A stretch of DNA of 45,722 nt from Rubrivivax sp. (lineage in GTDB: Bacteria; Pseudomonadota; Gammaproteobacteria; Burkholderiales; Burkholderiaceae_C), in the NCBI GenBank assembly GCA_027487905.1, contig JAIYCR010000024.1, forward strand, positions 1-45,722, written 5' to 3'. Each line of letters begins with the position of its first letter. Within the stretch, counting starts at the first letter, position 1. Under the pieces are notes generated by a model that saw nothing but the letters and a program-made list of their open reading frames with translations, did not search any database and was not told the origin of the DNA. Below are positions 28,998 to 36,388 of the stretch, piece after piece. A program made the position numbers and the translations under genes.

Positions 28998-29308
28998 GGA
29001 CGCCCTCCGGGTGCAGGTGCAGGTGCCGGTGCCGGCTTGCCGTTCGGCTCGAGCAGGACGAACTGGGTCACCGCCGGGCTGGCCGAGTGCATGGCGAGCT
29101 TCTCGCGGGCGAGCCGCTCCACCCGCAGCGGCCTCGCTTCGGTCTGGCGTTCGGCCAGCAGCCGGTCGTGCTCATGGTCCAGGCGCCGCTGCTCCGACTG
29201 TGCACGGTCGATGGCGGTGAACAGCCGCCGCGACTCGTAGGCGCTGTTGACGAGGTACAGGCTGCTGGCCACCAGCACCAGCAGCAGCACGATGTTCATT
29301 CGGCTCAT
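28994..29308 (-). CDS. ftsL: cell division protein FtsL
   Basis: FtsL is a small bitopic protein of the FtsQLB complex. The 104-residue product has a short cytoplasmic start, one transmembrane helix at about 5-24 ('[20 protein letters not shown]'), and a periplasmic coiled coil from about 27 to 75 rich in Arg, Gln and Glu ('[20 protein letters not shown]'). The tail is a run of Pro-Ala pairs. Sequence conservation in FtsL is low; identification rests on topology, length and its place between rsmH and ftsI, with four-base overlaps on both sides. Confidence 0.93.
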   Translation of the reverse strand: MSRMNIVLLLVLVASSLYLVNSAYESRRLFTAIDRAQSEQRRLDHEHDRLLAERQTEARPLRVERLAREKLAMHSASPAVTQFVLLEPNGKPAPAPAPAPGGRP

Positions 29309-30288
29309 GACGCCCCCCTGCGCCGCCGCTCGATCCCAGAGGGCGGGGGCAGTGGCTCGCCGGTGCGCTCGGCGACGCGGGCGATGGCCGAACGCGATCG
29401 CGGGTTGGCTGCCACCTCGTCATCGGCGGGCTTGAGGCGGGCGATGGGCTGCAGCAGCACCGGCGGCGCTTCGGCGAAGGGCGCACGGCGGTCGAAGCTG
29501 GGTTTGCCGTGCCGTGCGACGAAGGTCTTGACGCGGCGGTCTTCCAGCGAGTGGAAGCTGATCACCACCAGCCGCCCGCCGGGCTTCAGGAAGGTCAGCG
29601 TGTGCTCGAGCGCCGCGTCGAGCTCGTCGAGCTCTGCATTGACGAATATCCGAAGAGCTTGAAAGGTGCGGGTGGCCGGATCCTGCCCCGCTTCACGGGT
29701 CTTGACCGCACGAGCCACGACGTCGGACAGCTCGGCCGTGGTGCGCACCGGTCGGCCGCTTTCGCGGCGAGCGACAAGCGCCTTTGCAATCGAAACAGCA
29801 AACCGTTCTTCGCCATGGTGCGCAATGACCTCCGCCAGGGTGCGCTCGTCGGCGCGGGCCAGGAATTCGGCCGCGGTCTCGCCGCGGGTGGTGTCCATGC
29901 GCATGTCCAGCGGCGCATCGAACCGGAAGCTGAAGCCACGCTCAGGCGTGTCGATCTGCGGCGAGGACACCCCCAGGTCGAGCAGGATGCCGTCCACCTG
30001 GGACCAGCCCTGCGACGCCAGCACCTCGTCCAGGCTGGAGAAGGCGGCGTGCACGATGCAGAAGCGGGCGTCGGCGATGTGCCCCTCGCCCGCGCGGGCG
30101 TGGGCCACCGCGTCCGGGTCGCGGTCCAGTGCGAGCAGCCGCCCGTCGGGCCCCAGGCGCTTGAGAAGCTCGCGCGAGTGGCCGCCGCGGCCGAAGGTGC
30201 CGTCCACGTATCGACCCGCCGGGTCGACGACGAGCGCATTCACCGCCTCGTGCAGCAGCACGGTGCGGTGAACGGGGCTGGACGCCAT
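29305..30288 (-). CDS. rsmH: 16S rRNA (cytosine-1402-N4)-methyltransferase
   Basis: RsmH (formerly MraW) methylates N4 of C1402 in the ribosomal P site using SAM. The 327-residue product opens with '[13 protein letters not shown]', has the SAM-binding '[16 protein letters not shown]' motif near 28-43, '[12 protein letters not shown]' near 55, '[14 protein letters not shown]' near 101, '[15 protein letters not shown]' near 205 and '[17 protein letters not shown]' near 245. The ATG at 30288 fits the family; an in-frame GTG at 30303 would add five residues. No strong ribosome binding site is seen. The gap to mraZ is 83 bases. Confidence 0.97.
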   Translation of the reverse strand: MASSPVHRTVLLHEAVNALVVDPAGRYVDGTFGRGGHSRELLKRLGPDGRLLALDRDPDAVAHARAGEGHIADARFCIVHAAFSSLDEVLASQGWSQVDGILLDLGVSSPQIDTPERGFSFRFDAPLDMRMDTTRGETAAEFLARADERTLAEVIAHHGEERFAVSIAKALVARRESGRPVRTTAELSDVVARAVKTREAGQDPATRTFQALRIFVNAELDELDAALEHTLTFLKPGGRLVVISFHSLEDRRVKTFVARHGKPSFDRRAPFAEAPPVLLQPIARLKPADDEVAANPRSRSAIARVAERTGEPLPPPSGIERRRRGAS

Positions 30289-30371
30289 GGGATCAGCGGG
30301 CACGCAAGGGGCCAGGTGGCGGTGGGGTTGCGACGGGGCGGGCGGGCGACGGCTCGGGTCGGTGTTCGCGG

Positions 30372-30815
30372 TCAGACCGTCACCAGTTCGAGCAGCGCAT
30401 CGGGCATCGGCGTGGTCAGCACCTGGGCTTCATGCGCCGCGTAGCGGGCCGAATCCCAGAGCTCGAAGTGCGAGCCCATGCCCAGCAGCGTCAGGTCCCG
30501 GTTCAATCCAGCGAACTGGCGAAGCTCAGGCGGCACCAGGATGCGCCCGGAGCCATCGGCCTCGACCTCGCTGGCATTGCCCAGGAACACCCGCTTCCAG
30601 CCGGCGGCGGAGAAGGGCAGGTTGGCCACCCGCTCGCTGAAGCGCTCCCAGGCCGCGGCCGGGAAGAGCATCAGCGCACCCACCGGATGCTTGGTGAGCG
30701 TGAGCGGACCGTCGGCAGCGGCGACCAAGGCGTCGCGATGACGCGTGGGAAGGGCCAGGCGGCCTTTCCCATCGAGCGTCAGCGCGGAGGCGCCTTGAAA
30801 GAGTTGCTTCGCCAC
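30372..30815 (-). CDS. mraZ: transcriptional regulator MraZ
   Basis: MraZ is a ring-forming DNA-binding protein with two AbrB-like swapped-hairpin domains that represses its own operon in E. coli. The 147-residue product has the first domain at about 5-60 ('[19 protein letters not shown]') and the second at about 78-130 ('[19 protein letters not shown]', followed by '[14 protein letters not shown]'). The GTG at 30815 was chosen because AGGG lies five bases ahead of it and the encoded start 'AKQLFQGAS' matches the family; a GTG eight codons upstream lies inside the repeat array. Four TGG boxes at 10-bp spacing and a sigma70-type promoter precede it, so autoregulation is likely. Confidence 0.95.
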   Translation of the reverse strand: MAKQLFQGASALTLDGKGRLALPTRHRDALVAAADGPLTLTKHPVGALMLFPAAAWERFSERVANLPFSAAGWKRVFLGNASEVEADGSGRILVPPELRQFAGLNRDLTLLGMGSHFELWDSARYAAHEAQVLTTPMPDALLELVTV

Positions 30816-30818
30816 GAT

Positions 30819-30858
30819 TGCCCTGCCACTAAAAACCACGAAAACCCATTTTTTGCCA
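30819..30858 (-). promoter_or_regulatory. MraZ box array (four 10-bp TGG repeats)
   Basis: On the minus strand TGG occurs at 30858-30856, 30848-30846, 30838-30836 and 30828-30826, exactly every 10 bases, separated by A- or T-rich spacers. MraZ is known to bind TGGG-type direct repeats spaced by 10 bp in front of its operon. The array begins at the end of the -10 box and runs to just before the ribosome binding site, a position suited to repression. Confidence 0.8.
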
Positions 30859-30886
30859 CTGTAGCCGATGGCACGGGGAGGGTCAA
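30858..30886 (-). promoter_or_regulatory. sigma70-type promoter of the dcw cluster
   Basis: On the minus strand TTGACC (30886-30881) and TACAGT (30863-30858) are separated by 17 bases. This is the best-matching promoter in the window and places the transcript start near 30851, about 35 bases before the mraZ GTG and inside the MraZ box array. Confidence 0.75.
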
Positions 30887-31146
30887 CGCGACTTCTTGGG
30901 GAAAGACAATCAAATCAAGCACTTAGCGCTGGTTCTGAAGGGGGGTTGGACGGGCGTTTCGCCCGTCGGGATAACGACTTGCAGCCGCTTCCGGAAGAAA
31001 AGTCTCAAGAGTTCGGCCGATCGGCCAGCGTGCTGCAGGTGTAAGCAATTGCACGCAAATTCCGGACGCCCCCGGGTTTTCTCAGGGCAGGTGTGGGCGT
31101 GCCGGCCAGCCAAGGGCGAGCGGGGCGCACCCGGCCGGGCGCGTCT
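30887..31146. other. intergenic region between proB and the dcw promoter
   Basis: These 260 bases contain no credible gene; the short open frames lack family features. A perfect 8-bp inverted repeat GACGGGCG-TTT-CGCCCGTC lies at 30949-30967. It could help end transcription from obgE-proB, but no U-tract follows on the minus strand, so it is left as an unassigned hairpin. The stretch is visibly AT-richer than its neighbours. Confidence 0.5.
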
Positions 31147-32277
31147 TCACACCAGGACGAGGTTGTCCCGGTGGATCATTTCCGGCTCGGCGCTGTAGCC
31201 CAGCAGCCGGGTGATCTCCGACGAGGCGTGGCGTGCGATGAGCCGGGCTTCGGAGCTGGCGTAGTTGGCCAGGCCGCGGGCGATGTCCAGGCCATCGGGT
31301 CCGCGCACGGCGATCACGTCGCCGCGGTGGAAATCGCCCACGACCTCGGTCATGCCGATGGGCAGCAGGCTCTTGCCCTGGTCGCGCAGCTTGAGCACGG
31401 CACCGCCGTCGACCACCACCGCACCCCGCAGCTGCAGGTGATCGGCCATCCACTGCTTGCGGGCGGCCAGCTTGGGCGTCTGGGCCACCAGCAAGGTGCC
31501 GATGGATTCGCCTCGGGCCAGGCGCAGCAGGGCGTCGGGCTCGCGTCCGTAGGCGATGACGGTGGACGCCCCACTGCCCGCGGCACGGCGCGCGGCCAGC
31601 ACCTTGGTCAGCATGCCGCCGCGCCCGATGGAAGAGCCCGCGCCGCCGGCCATGGTCTCCAGCGCCGGGTCGCCGGCCAGACCCTGAGCGACGAGGGTGG
31701 CCGACGGGTCGCGACGGGGATCGGCCGAGTACAGGCCCCGCTGGTCGGTCAGGATGACCAGCGCGTCGGCTTCCACCAGGTTGGCCACCAGCGCCCCCAA
31801 GGTGTCGTTGTCGCCGAACTTGATCTCGTCGGTCACCACCGTGTCGTTCTCGTTGATGACCGGCACCACGCCCAGGCCGAGCAAGGTCAGCAGCGTGCTG
31901 CGAGCGTTCAGGTAGCGTTCGCGGTCGGCGAGGTCGGCGTGGGTCAGCAGCACCTGGGCACTGCCCAGCCCCTGCGCGCGCAGTTGCGTCTCGTACATCT
32001 GAACCAGGCCCATCTGCCCGACGGCCGCAGCCGCTTGCAGACGGTCGAGTTCAGTCGGCCGGCTCGTCCAACCCAGGCGCTTGAGGCCCTCGGCGATCGC
32101 GCCGCTGGACACCATCACCAGCTCGCGCCCTTCGCGGGCCAGCACCGCCAGCTGCCGGCACCACTGACCGATGGCCTCGCCGTCGATGCCCCGCCCCTCG
32201 TTGGTGACCAGGCTCGAACCCACCTTGACCACGATGCGGCGGGCGTCGCGCAGGATGGAGGGGCGGGTGTCGGTCAT
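31147..32277 (-). CDS. proB: glutamate 5-kinase
   Basis: ProB phosphorylates L-glutamate to gamma-glutamyl phosphate, the first and feedback-controlled step of proline synthesis. The 376-residue protein has the amino-acid kinase domain ('[20 protein letters not shown]' spread over 14-33, '[16 protein letters not shown]' near 55, '[26 protein letters not shown]' motifs near 145-170, '[16 protein letters not shown]' near 218) and a C-terminal PUA domain (about 280-376). It starts 34 bases after obgE. ProA is not next to it. Confidence 0.97.
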   Translation of the reverse strand: MTDTRPSILRDARRIVVKVGSSLVTNEGRGIDGEAIGQWCRQLAVLAREGRELVMVSSGAIAEGLKRLGWTSRPTELDRLQAAAAVGQMGLVQMYETQLRAQGLGSAQVLLTHADLADRERYLNARSTLLTLLGLGVVPVINENDTVVTDEIKFGDNDTLGALVANLVEADALVILTDQRGLYSADPRRDPSATLVAQGLAGDPALETMAGGAGSSIGRGGMLTKVLAARRAAGSGASTVIAYGREPDALLRLARGESIGTLLVAQTPKLAARKQWMADHLQLRGAVVVDGGAVLKLRDQGKSLLPIGMTEVVGDFHRGDVIAVRGPDGLDIARGLANYASSEARLIARHASSEITRLLGYSAEPEMIHRDNLVLV

Positions 32278-32311
32278 GGGCGGCGGTGCGGGCGGCGTGA
32301 GCGCCCGGCGG

Positions 32312-33424
32312 TCAGTTCAGCGCGGGAGTGCCGGTGTCCTCGGGGCCAGCGAAGCGCGGGTCGTCGGCGGCGGGTCGGTCGAAGCGCGGGTCGGCATCCG
32401 GCTCGGGCGGGTTGCGCGACAGCGCCACATGCTCGTAGATGGCGCGGATCAGCGGCTCGCAGCCCTCGCGCGTCAGCGCGGACAGCGCGAAGGACGGCCC
32501 CTTCCACTTCAGGCGCCGCACGATGGACTTCAGCGCCGCGTCGCGCTGCGCCGGGTCGAGCATGTCCACCTTGTTGAGCACCAGCCAGCGCGGCTTGGCC
32601 GCCAGGTCGGGGTCGTAGCGCAGCAGCTCGCGTTCGATGGCACGGACCTGCTCGACCGGATCGACGTTCTCGTCGAAGGGGGCGGCGTCCACCATGTGCA
32701 GCAGCAGGTGGGTGCGCTGCAGGTGGCGCAGGAACTGGTGGCCCAGGCCCGCGCCTTCGGCAGCGCCTTCGATCAGGCCGGGCACGTCGGCGATGACGAA
32801 GCTCTGCTCCGGCCCCACTCGCACGACGCCCAGGTGGGGGTGAAGCGTGGTGAAGGGGTAGTCGGCGATCTTGGGCTTGGCATTGGAGACCGCCGAGATC
32901 AAGGTGGACTTGCCCGCATTGGGCATGCCCAGCAGGCCGACATCGGCCAGCACCCGCAGCTCGAGCTGCAGCTTGCGGGCCTCGCCCGGCCAGCCGGTGG
33001 TCTTCTGGCGCGGTGCGCGGTTCGTGCTGCTCTTGAAGTGCAGGTTGCCGAAGCCGCCGTCACCGCCCTTGGCCAGCAGCAGACGTTCCCCATGGCCCAG
33101 CAGTTCGCCCAGCAGGTCGCCGGTCTCGGCGTCCTTGACGATGGTGCCCACCGGCATGCGCAGCACGACGTCTTCGGCAGCGGCGCCGAACTGGTCCGAG
33201 CCGCGGCCGGACTCTCCGTTGCGCGCTTCGTGGCGCCGCGCATAGCGGAAGTCCACCAGCGTGTTCAGGTTGCGGTCGCCCTGGGCCCAGACGCTGCCGC
33301 CCCGCCCGCCATCGCCCCCGTCCGGGCCACCGAAGGGAATGAACTTCTCTCGCCGGAAGCTCGCGCACCCGGACCCGCCGTGGCCGGCTGCCACGTCGAT
33401 GGTCACCTCGTCGACGAACTTCAT
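32312..33424 (-). CDS. obgE: GTPase Obg/CgtA
   Basis: ObgE is an essential GTPase in 50S ribosome assembly and stress signalling. The 370-residue product has the glycine-rich Obg fold at 1-160 ('[27 protein letters not shown]' pattern at 14-40), the G domain with P-loop GMPNAGKST (about 165-173), switch II '[16 protein letters not shown]' and NKVDM, and a short acidic, Pro-rich C-terminal tail. A GAGGAG ribosome binding site precedes the ATG. It lies downstream of rplU-rpmA, separated by a strong terminator, as is usual in Proteobacteria, and upstream of proB. Confidence 0.98.
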   Translation of the reverse strand: MKFVDEVTIDVAAGHGGSGCASFRREKFIPFGGPDGGDGGRGGSVWAQGDRNLNTLVDFRYARRHEARNGESGRGSDQFGAAAEDVVLRMPVGTIVKDAETGDLLGELLGHGERLLLAKGGDGGFGNLHFKSSTNRAPRQKTTGWPGEARKLQLELRVLADVGLLGMPNAGKSTLISAVSNAKPKIADYPFTTLHPHLGVVRVGPEQSFVIADVPGLIEGAAEGAGLGHQFLRHLQRTHLLLHMVDAAPFDENVDPVEQVRAIERELLRYDPDLAAKPRWLVLNKVDMLDPAQRDAALKSIVRRLKWKGPSFALSALTREGCEPLIRAIYEHVALSRNPPEPDADPRFDRPAADDPRFAGPEDTGTPALN

Positions 33425-33510
33425 CAGCGCTCCTCGTGCCGACCCCGCGGGGCGGCGTCAGGAAGGGAACGCACAGCGGCCGACGCAGCCGATGCGGGTT
33501 CCGGAAATGC

Positions 33511-33531
33511 AAAAGCCCCGACGATCGGGGC
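33511..33531 (-). terminator. intrinsic terminator after rpmA
   Basis: On the minus strand a perfect 7-bp stem GCCCCGA / TCGGGGC with a 3-base loop is followed directly by TTTT. It lies 54 bases after the rpmA stop codon and before obgE, so it should end or attenuate the rplU-rpmA transcript. Confidence 0.85.
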
Positions 33532-33584
33532 CTGTGGACGAGCGATGCGGGCGTCCGGCCGGGCGGCGCGCCCGGCCACCGCGA

Positions 33585-33845
33585 TCAGGCGGCCGCCGTC
33601 ACCTCGACGGTGGACTGGCTCTGCGGGCCGCGCTTGCGGAAGCTCACCGTGCCATCGACCAGCGCAAACAGCGTGTGGTCGCGCCCGATGCCCACGTTGG
33701 TGCCCGGATGGAAGCGCGTGCCGCGCTGGCGGACGATGATCGAGCCGGCCGGAATGACCTGGCCGCCGAACACCTTCACGCCGAGCATCTTGGGCTTGGA
33801 ATCGCGCCCGTTGCGGGTTGAGCCGCCGCCTTTTTTCTGTGCCAT
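33585..33845 (-). CDS. rpmA: 50S ribosomal protein L27
   Basis: L27 is a ribosomal protein whose N-terminus reaches the peptidyl-transferase centre. The 86-residue product begins '[16 protein letters not shown]', the family's conserved flexible N-terminus, and continues with '[23 protein letters not shown]' and '[21 protein letters not shown]'. Its length is normal. It follows rplU by 36 bases and precedes a clear terminator. Confidence 0.98.
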   Translation of the reverse strand: MAQKKGGGSTRNGRDSKPKMLGVKVFGGQVIPAGSIIVRQRGTRFHPGTNVGIGRDHTLFALVDGTVSFRKRGPQSQSTVEVTAAA

Positions 33846-33881
33846 CTCAGGACTCCGTCAGGTAAGGAAGGGCTTGCGGCC

Positions 33882-34193
33882 TCAGGCGGCCAGCGTGCCG
33901 ATCTCGAGTTCGGTGTAATGCTGGCGATGACCGCCGCGCTTCTGGTAGTGCTTGCGGCGACGCATCTTGAAGATGCGGACCTTGTCGTGGCGGCCGTGAG
34001 CGACCACGGTGGCCGGCACCGACACGCCCTCGAGCAGCGGCGAGCCGATCTTCAGGTCGTCGGCCGAGCCGATGGCCAGCACATCGGACAGGCTGATGGC
34101 AGCGCCGACCTCGTGCGGGAGGAGTTCCACCTTGATTCGCTCACCGCTGGTGACGCGGTACTGCTTGCCGCCGGTCTTGATCACTGCGTACAT
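33882..34193 (-). CDS. rplU: 50S ribosomal protein L21
   Basis: L21 binds 23S rRNA in the large subunit. The 103-residue product begins '[20 protein letters not shown]' and contains the family signature '[21 protein letters not shown]' region near 70-92. The ATG at 34193 has a GAGG ribosome binding site. It is the first gene of the rplU-rpmA unit, transcribed divergently from ispB. Confidence 0.98.
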   Translation of the reverse strand: MYAVIKTGGKQYRVTSGERIKVELLPHEVGAAISLSDVLAIGSADDLKIGSPLLEGVSVPATVVAHGRHDKVRIFKMRRRKHYQKRGGHRQHYTELEIGTLAA

Positions 34194-34313
34194 GTTGGCC
34201 TCGCTGGATTCGGGCACCGCAAGCGGCCAGGAGGGCCGGGTTCGCCAGGACAGATGCGCGAAAAACCGCGCCCACGGCGTGGCCGGAACGGCCAACTTGC
34301 GGAAAAGCCTTTG

Positions 34314-34344
34314 AGTATAGCGCAGCCGCCATTGAGCATGGCAA
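34314..34344 (-). promoter_or_regulatory. candidate promoter of rplU-rpmA
   Basis: On the minus strand TATACT (34319-34314) is a good -10 box. The nearest -35-like hexamer is TTGCCA (34344-34339), 19 bases away, which is long. The resulting leader would be about 115 bases and contains a GGCCG-TTC-CGGCC stem-loop. Confidence 0.5.
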
Positions 34345-34424
34345 GCACGGGCGCGCAGGATGGCCGGCGATCTGTGGCGCGGGCACCGCGCACGACCCCG
34401 CCGGCGGTGCGGCTGGCCGATTTC

Positions 34425-34430
34425 TATAAT
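34425..34430 (+). promoter_or_regulatory. candidate -10 box of ispB
   Basis: A perfect TATAAT lies 24 bases before the ispB GTG codon. No good -35 hexamer is seen 16-18 bases upstream. Confidence 0.5.
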
Positions 34431-34454
34431 CTCGGGTTGCCCCGAAAGATCATT

Positions 34455-35453
34455 GTGCCCACCCCGTTCCTTCACGACATGCTCGCCAGCGCGCCCGAAG
34501 TCGCGCACATCCTCGCAGGCGACATGGGGCAGGTCGATTCGGTCATCGTCGAGCGGCTGCAGTCGGACGTGGCGCTGATCGACCAGATCGGCCGCTACAT
34601 CGTGTCGGCGGGCGGCAAGCGGGTGCGCCCTGTGCTGCTGCTGCTGATGGCGCGCGCCTGCGGCGTGGAGGGTGCGCACCCGCCGCTGCTGGCCGCGACG
34701 GTGGAGTTCATCCACACCGCGACGCTGCTGCACGACGATGTGGTCGATGAATCCAGCCTGCGCCGGGGCCGTGAGACGGCCAATGCCCTGTTCGGCAACG
34801 CCGCCTCGGTGCTCGTCGGCGACTTCCTCTATTCCCGCGCCTTCCAGATGATGGTGTCGGTGGGTAGCCTGCGGGTGCTCGACGTGCTGGCCGATGCCAC
34901 CAACGTCATCGCCCGCGGCGAGGTGCTGCAGCTGATGAACATGCACGACGCCGACCTCGGCGTGGACGACTACCTGAAGGTGGTGCGTTTCAAGACGGCC
35001 AAGCTTTTCGAGGCCAGCGCGCGCATCGGCCCCGTGCTCGCGGGTGCGTCCCCGGCAGTGGAGGAGGCCTGCGCGGAATACGGGCGCTCGGTGGGAACGG
35101 CCTTCCAGCTGATCGACGACCTGCTCGACTACGACGGCGACACCGCCGACCTGGGCAAGAACGTGGGCGACGACCTGCGCGAAGGCAAGGCCACCCTGCC
35201 GCTGCTGGTGGCCATGGAACGCGCCTCGCCCGCCGACCGCGCGCTGCTGCGCCAGGCCATCACCGAAGGTGGTGCAGACCAGCTCGATGCGGTGCTGCGC
35301 ATCGTGCGCGCCACCGGGGCCATTCAGGCCACGCGAGACGCGGCCCGGGCGGAATCGCAACGGGCGGTGGACGCGCTGCAGGTGCTGCCCCTATCCATCT
35401 ACCGCGAAGCCCTGCTACAGTTCGTGGTTCGGTTGACGGACAGAACGCGTTGA
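34455..35453 (+). CDS. ispB: polyprenyl diphosphate synthase (octaprenyl type)
   Basis: This trans-prenyltransferase extends farnesyl diphosphate with isopentenyl units to make the ubiquinone side chain. The 332-residue product has '[12 protein letters not shown]' at 53-64, the first Asp-rich motif DDVVD at 94-98, '[13 protein letters not shown]' and '[12 protein letters not shown]' downstream, and the second Asp-rich motif '[12 protein letters not shown]' near 215-226. Small residues before the first Asp motif allow a long product, but chain length (C40 or other) is inferred from the family. The GTG at 34455 was chosen; an ATG eight codons later is an alternative. The rplU-ispB divergent arrangement is common in Proteobacteria. 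Confidence 0.93.
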   Translation: MPTPFLHDMLASAPEVAHILAGDMGQVDSVIVERLQSDVALIDQIGRYIVSAGGKRVRPVLLLLMARACGVEGAHPPLLAATVEFIHTATLLHDDVVDESSLRRGRETANALFGNAASVLVGDFLYSRAFQMMVSVGSLRVLDVLADATNVIARGEVLQLMNMHDADLGVDDYLKVVRFKTAKLFEASARIGPVLAGASPAVEEACAEYGRSVGTAFQLIDDLLDYDGDTADLGKNVGDDLREGKATLPLLVAMERASPADRALLRQAITEGGADQLDAVLRIVRATGAIQATRDAARAESQRAVDALQVLPLSIYREALLQFVVRLTDRTR

Positions 35454-35543
35454 GTGGCAACTTTGCCCCTGAGCGGTTTGAAAAGCCAATGAAGCGCCAG
35501 CGCACGCAAGGTTCGCTGGCCACAGGCCCGATCCGTCATCCAT

Positions 35544-35620
35544 CGGGGTGTAGCTTAGCCTGGTAGAGCGCTACGTTCGGGACGTAGAGGCCGGAGGTTC
35601 GAATCCTCTCACCCCGACCA
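35544..35620 (+). tRNA. tRNA-Pro (anticodon CGG)
   Basis: The 77-base gene folds into a full cloverleaf. The acceptor arm is CGGGGTG/CACCCCG, the anticodon stem CTACG/CGTAG encloses the loop TTCGGGA (anticodon CGG, reading CCG), the T arm is GGAGG-TTCGAAT-CCTCT, and the 3' end is encoded as ACCA. It lies 90 bases after ispB. Proline tRNA genes are frequent integration sites, and the sequence after it looks like foreign remnant DNA. Confidence 0.97.
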
Positions 35621-35654
35621 GGAAGTCTTCCTGAAGAATCAAGCACTTGGGTCA

Positions 35655-35671
35655 GTCCGCGCAACGCGGAC
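35655..35671 (+). terminator. hairpin after tRNA-Pro
   Basis: A perfect 7-bp stem GTCCGCG-CAA-CGCGGAC lies 34 bases after the tRNA. It may help 3' end formation, but no T-tract follows. Confidence 0.35.
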
Positions 35672-35938
35672 AACGCGCCAGACAGCGCAAAACGGCCTTT
35701 CTGCTCCAAATCTGCTCCAGAAACGGTCGCGCGAGAGGCTTCGTGCCCCTGCGCGCCTTTGCGTTTTTCTGCACAGGTCGTTCGCTTTGGGCATGAACCC
35801 CCATGCGAGACCTTCCACAGCCTCAGGGAAGCCGAGGCCTGCGTAAAGCGCATCGACGCAGAGGCCGAGGTGGGCCTGTTCCGCGACTAGACGCGATCGG
35901 CCAAGACCGCACCTGACACCGCATCGAGAGTCCTTCTA

Positions 35939-35955
35939 TTTCTGATTTACCGAAA
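35939..35955. promoter_or_regulatory. hipBA operator 1 (candidate)
   Basis: A 17-bp imperfect palindrome TTTCTG-N5-CCGAAA, extended by an A/T pair on each side. It lies about 108 bases from the hipB start to its centre. It matches operator 2 in form: TTTC(T/G)G-N5-C(C/A)GAAA. Confidence 0.55.
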
Positions 35956-35989
35956 TTCTTGTGGATTAGGCCCCCAGAACCACCTACGA

Positions 35990-36006
35990 TTTCGGAATAA
36001 CAGAAA
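35990..36006. promoter_or_regulatory. hipBA operator 2 (candidate)
   Basis: A 17-bp imperfect palindrome TTTCGG-N5-CAGAAA whose centre is 51 bp from that of operator 1, close to five helical turns. A TACGAT hexamer overlapping its left edge (35985-35990) could be the -10 box. A weaker third copy of the right half-site, CCGAAA, lies at 36050-36055 next to the hipB ATG. Confidence 0.55.
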
Positions 36007-36054
36007 CTACTTCCTTGAACCGCGCCCCAGCAGCCCTGCAACTGAAACTCCGAA

Positions 36055-36378
36055 ATGACCGACTCCGCCATCCGTCGCCCGACCCTGCTCCAGTCAGCCG
36101 CTGACCTGGGCCCGGTCGTGCGCGAGCGCCGCAAGTCACAGTCGCTGCGCATTGACGATGCGGCAGGACTGCTCGGCGTTTCAGTGGACCTCATGTCAAG
36201 GCTGGAGAACGGCCAAGGCTCGGTGCGCCTGGACAAAGCCTTGGCCGTGCTCGATGGCCTGGGTCTGACGCTCATGGTGCTGCCCAAGGAGCACCCGTGG
36301 GCCCGAGAGGCGGCCTCATCACGCGGCTCGGGCAGCTCTGGCAGCCCGACGGTCCCTCCAGCCTCCCCGAAGCCATGA
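36055..36378 (+). CDS. hipB: HipB-like XRE-family antitoxin
   Basis: This is a 107-residue helix-turn-helix protein. The XRE domain spans about 17-75, with 'LGPVVRERRKSQSLRIDDAA' as first helices and 'LLGVSVDLMSRLENGQGSV' covering the recognition helix. The C-terminal 25 residues are Ser/Gly/Pro-rich and probably disordered; in E. coli HipB a flexible tail serves proteolysis by Lon, which may apply here. HipB neutralises HipA and represses the operon. It lies 10 bases ahead of hipA, and two palindromes lie upstream. Confidence 0.88.
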   Translation: MTDSAIRRPTLLQSAADLGPVVRERRKSQSLRIDDAAGLLGVSVDLMSRLENGQGSVRLDKALAVLDGLGLTLMVLPKEHPWAREAASSRGSGSSGSPTVPPASPKP

Positions 36379-36388
36379 GGCGGTCAGC

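Larger units (their letters stand above)
35621..36054. other. gene-free AT-richer region between tRNA-Pro and hipB, possible integration remnant
   Basis: No intact gene was found in these 434 bases. A short frame on the minus strand ending at the proximal side of the tRNA, and a plus-strand tail ending at 35890 ('EAEACVKRIDAEAEVGLF'), look like coding fragments without starts. A 9-base direct repeat TCTGCTCCA occurs at 35700-35708 and 35711-35719. Composition shifts clearly towards A+T from about 35930. The right part carries the operator-like palindromes of hipB. I infer a degraded end of an integrated element, but no integrase gene or matching attachment repeat was found. Confidence 0.45.

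Noticed and set aside
30949-30967. The perfect 8-bp hairpin downstream of proB as an intrinsic terminator.
   Set aside because: No U-tract follows in the direction of proB transcription, so it is only listed as an unassigned structure.
33918-35453. An IspB form with 179 extra N-terminal residues.
   Set aside because: The extension reads antisense to rplU and through the promoter region. Family homology starts near 34455.
35536-35853. A 105-residue minus-strand protein ending in the tRNA-Pro gene.
   Set aside because: Its C-terminus is the antisense reading of the tRNA and matches a commonly mis-annotated frame; no start site or domain supports it.
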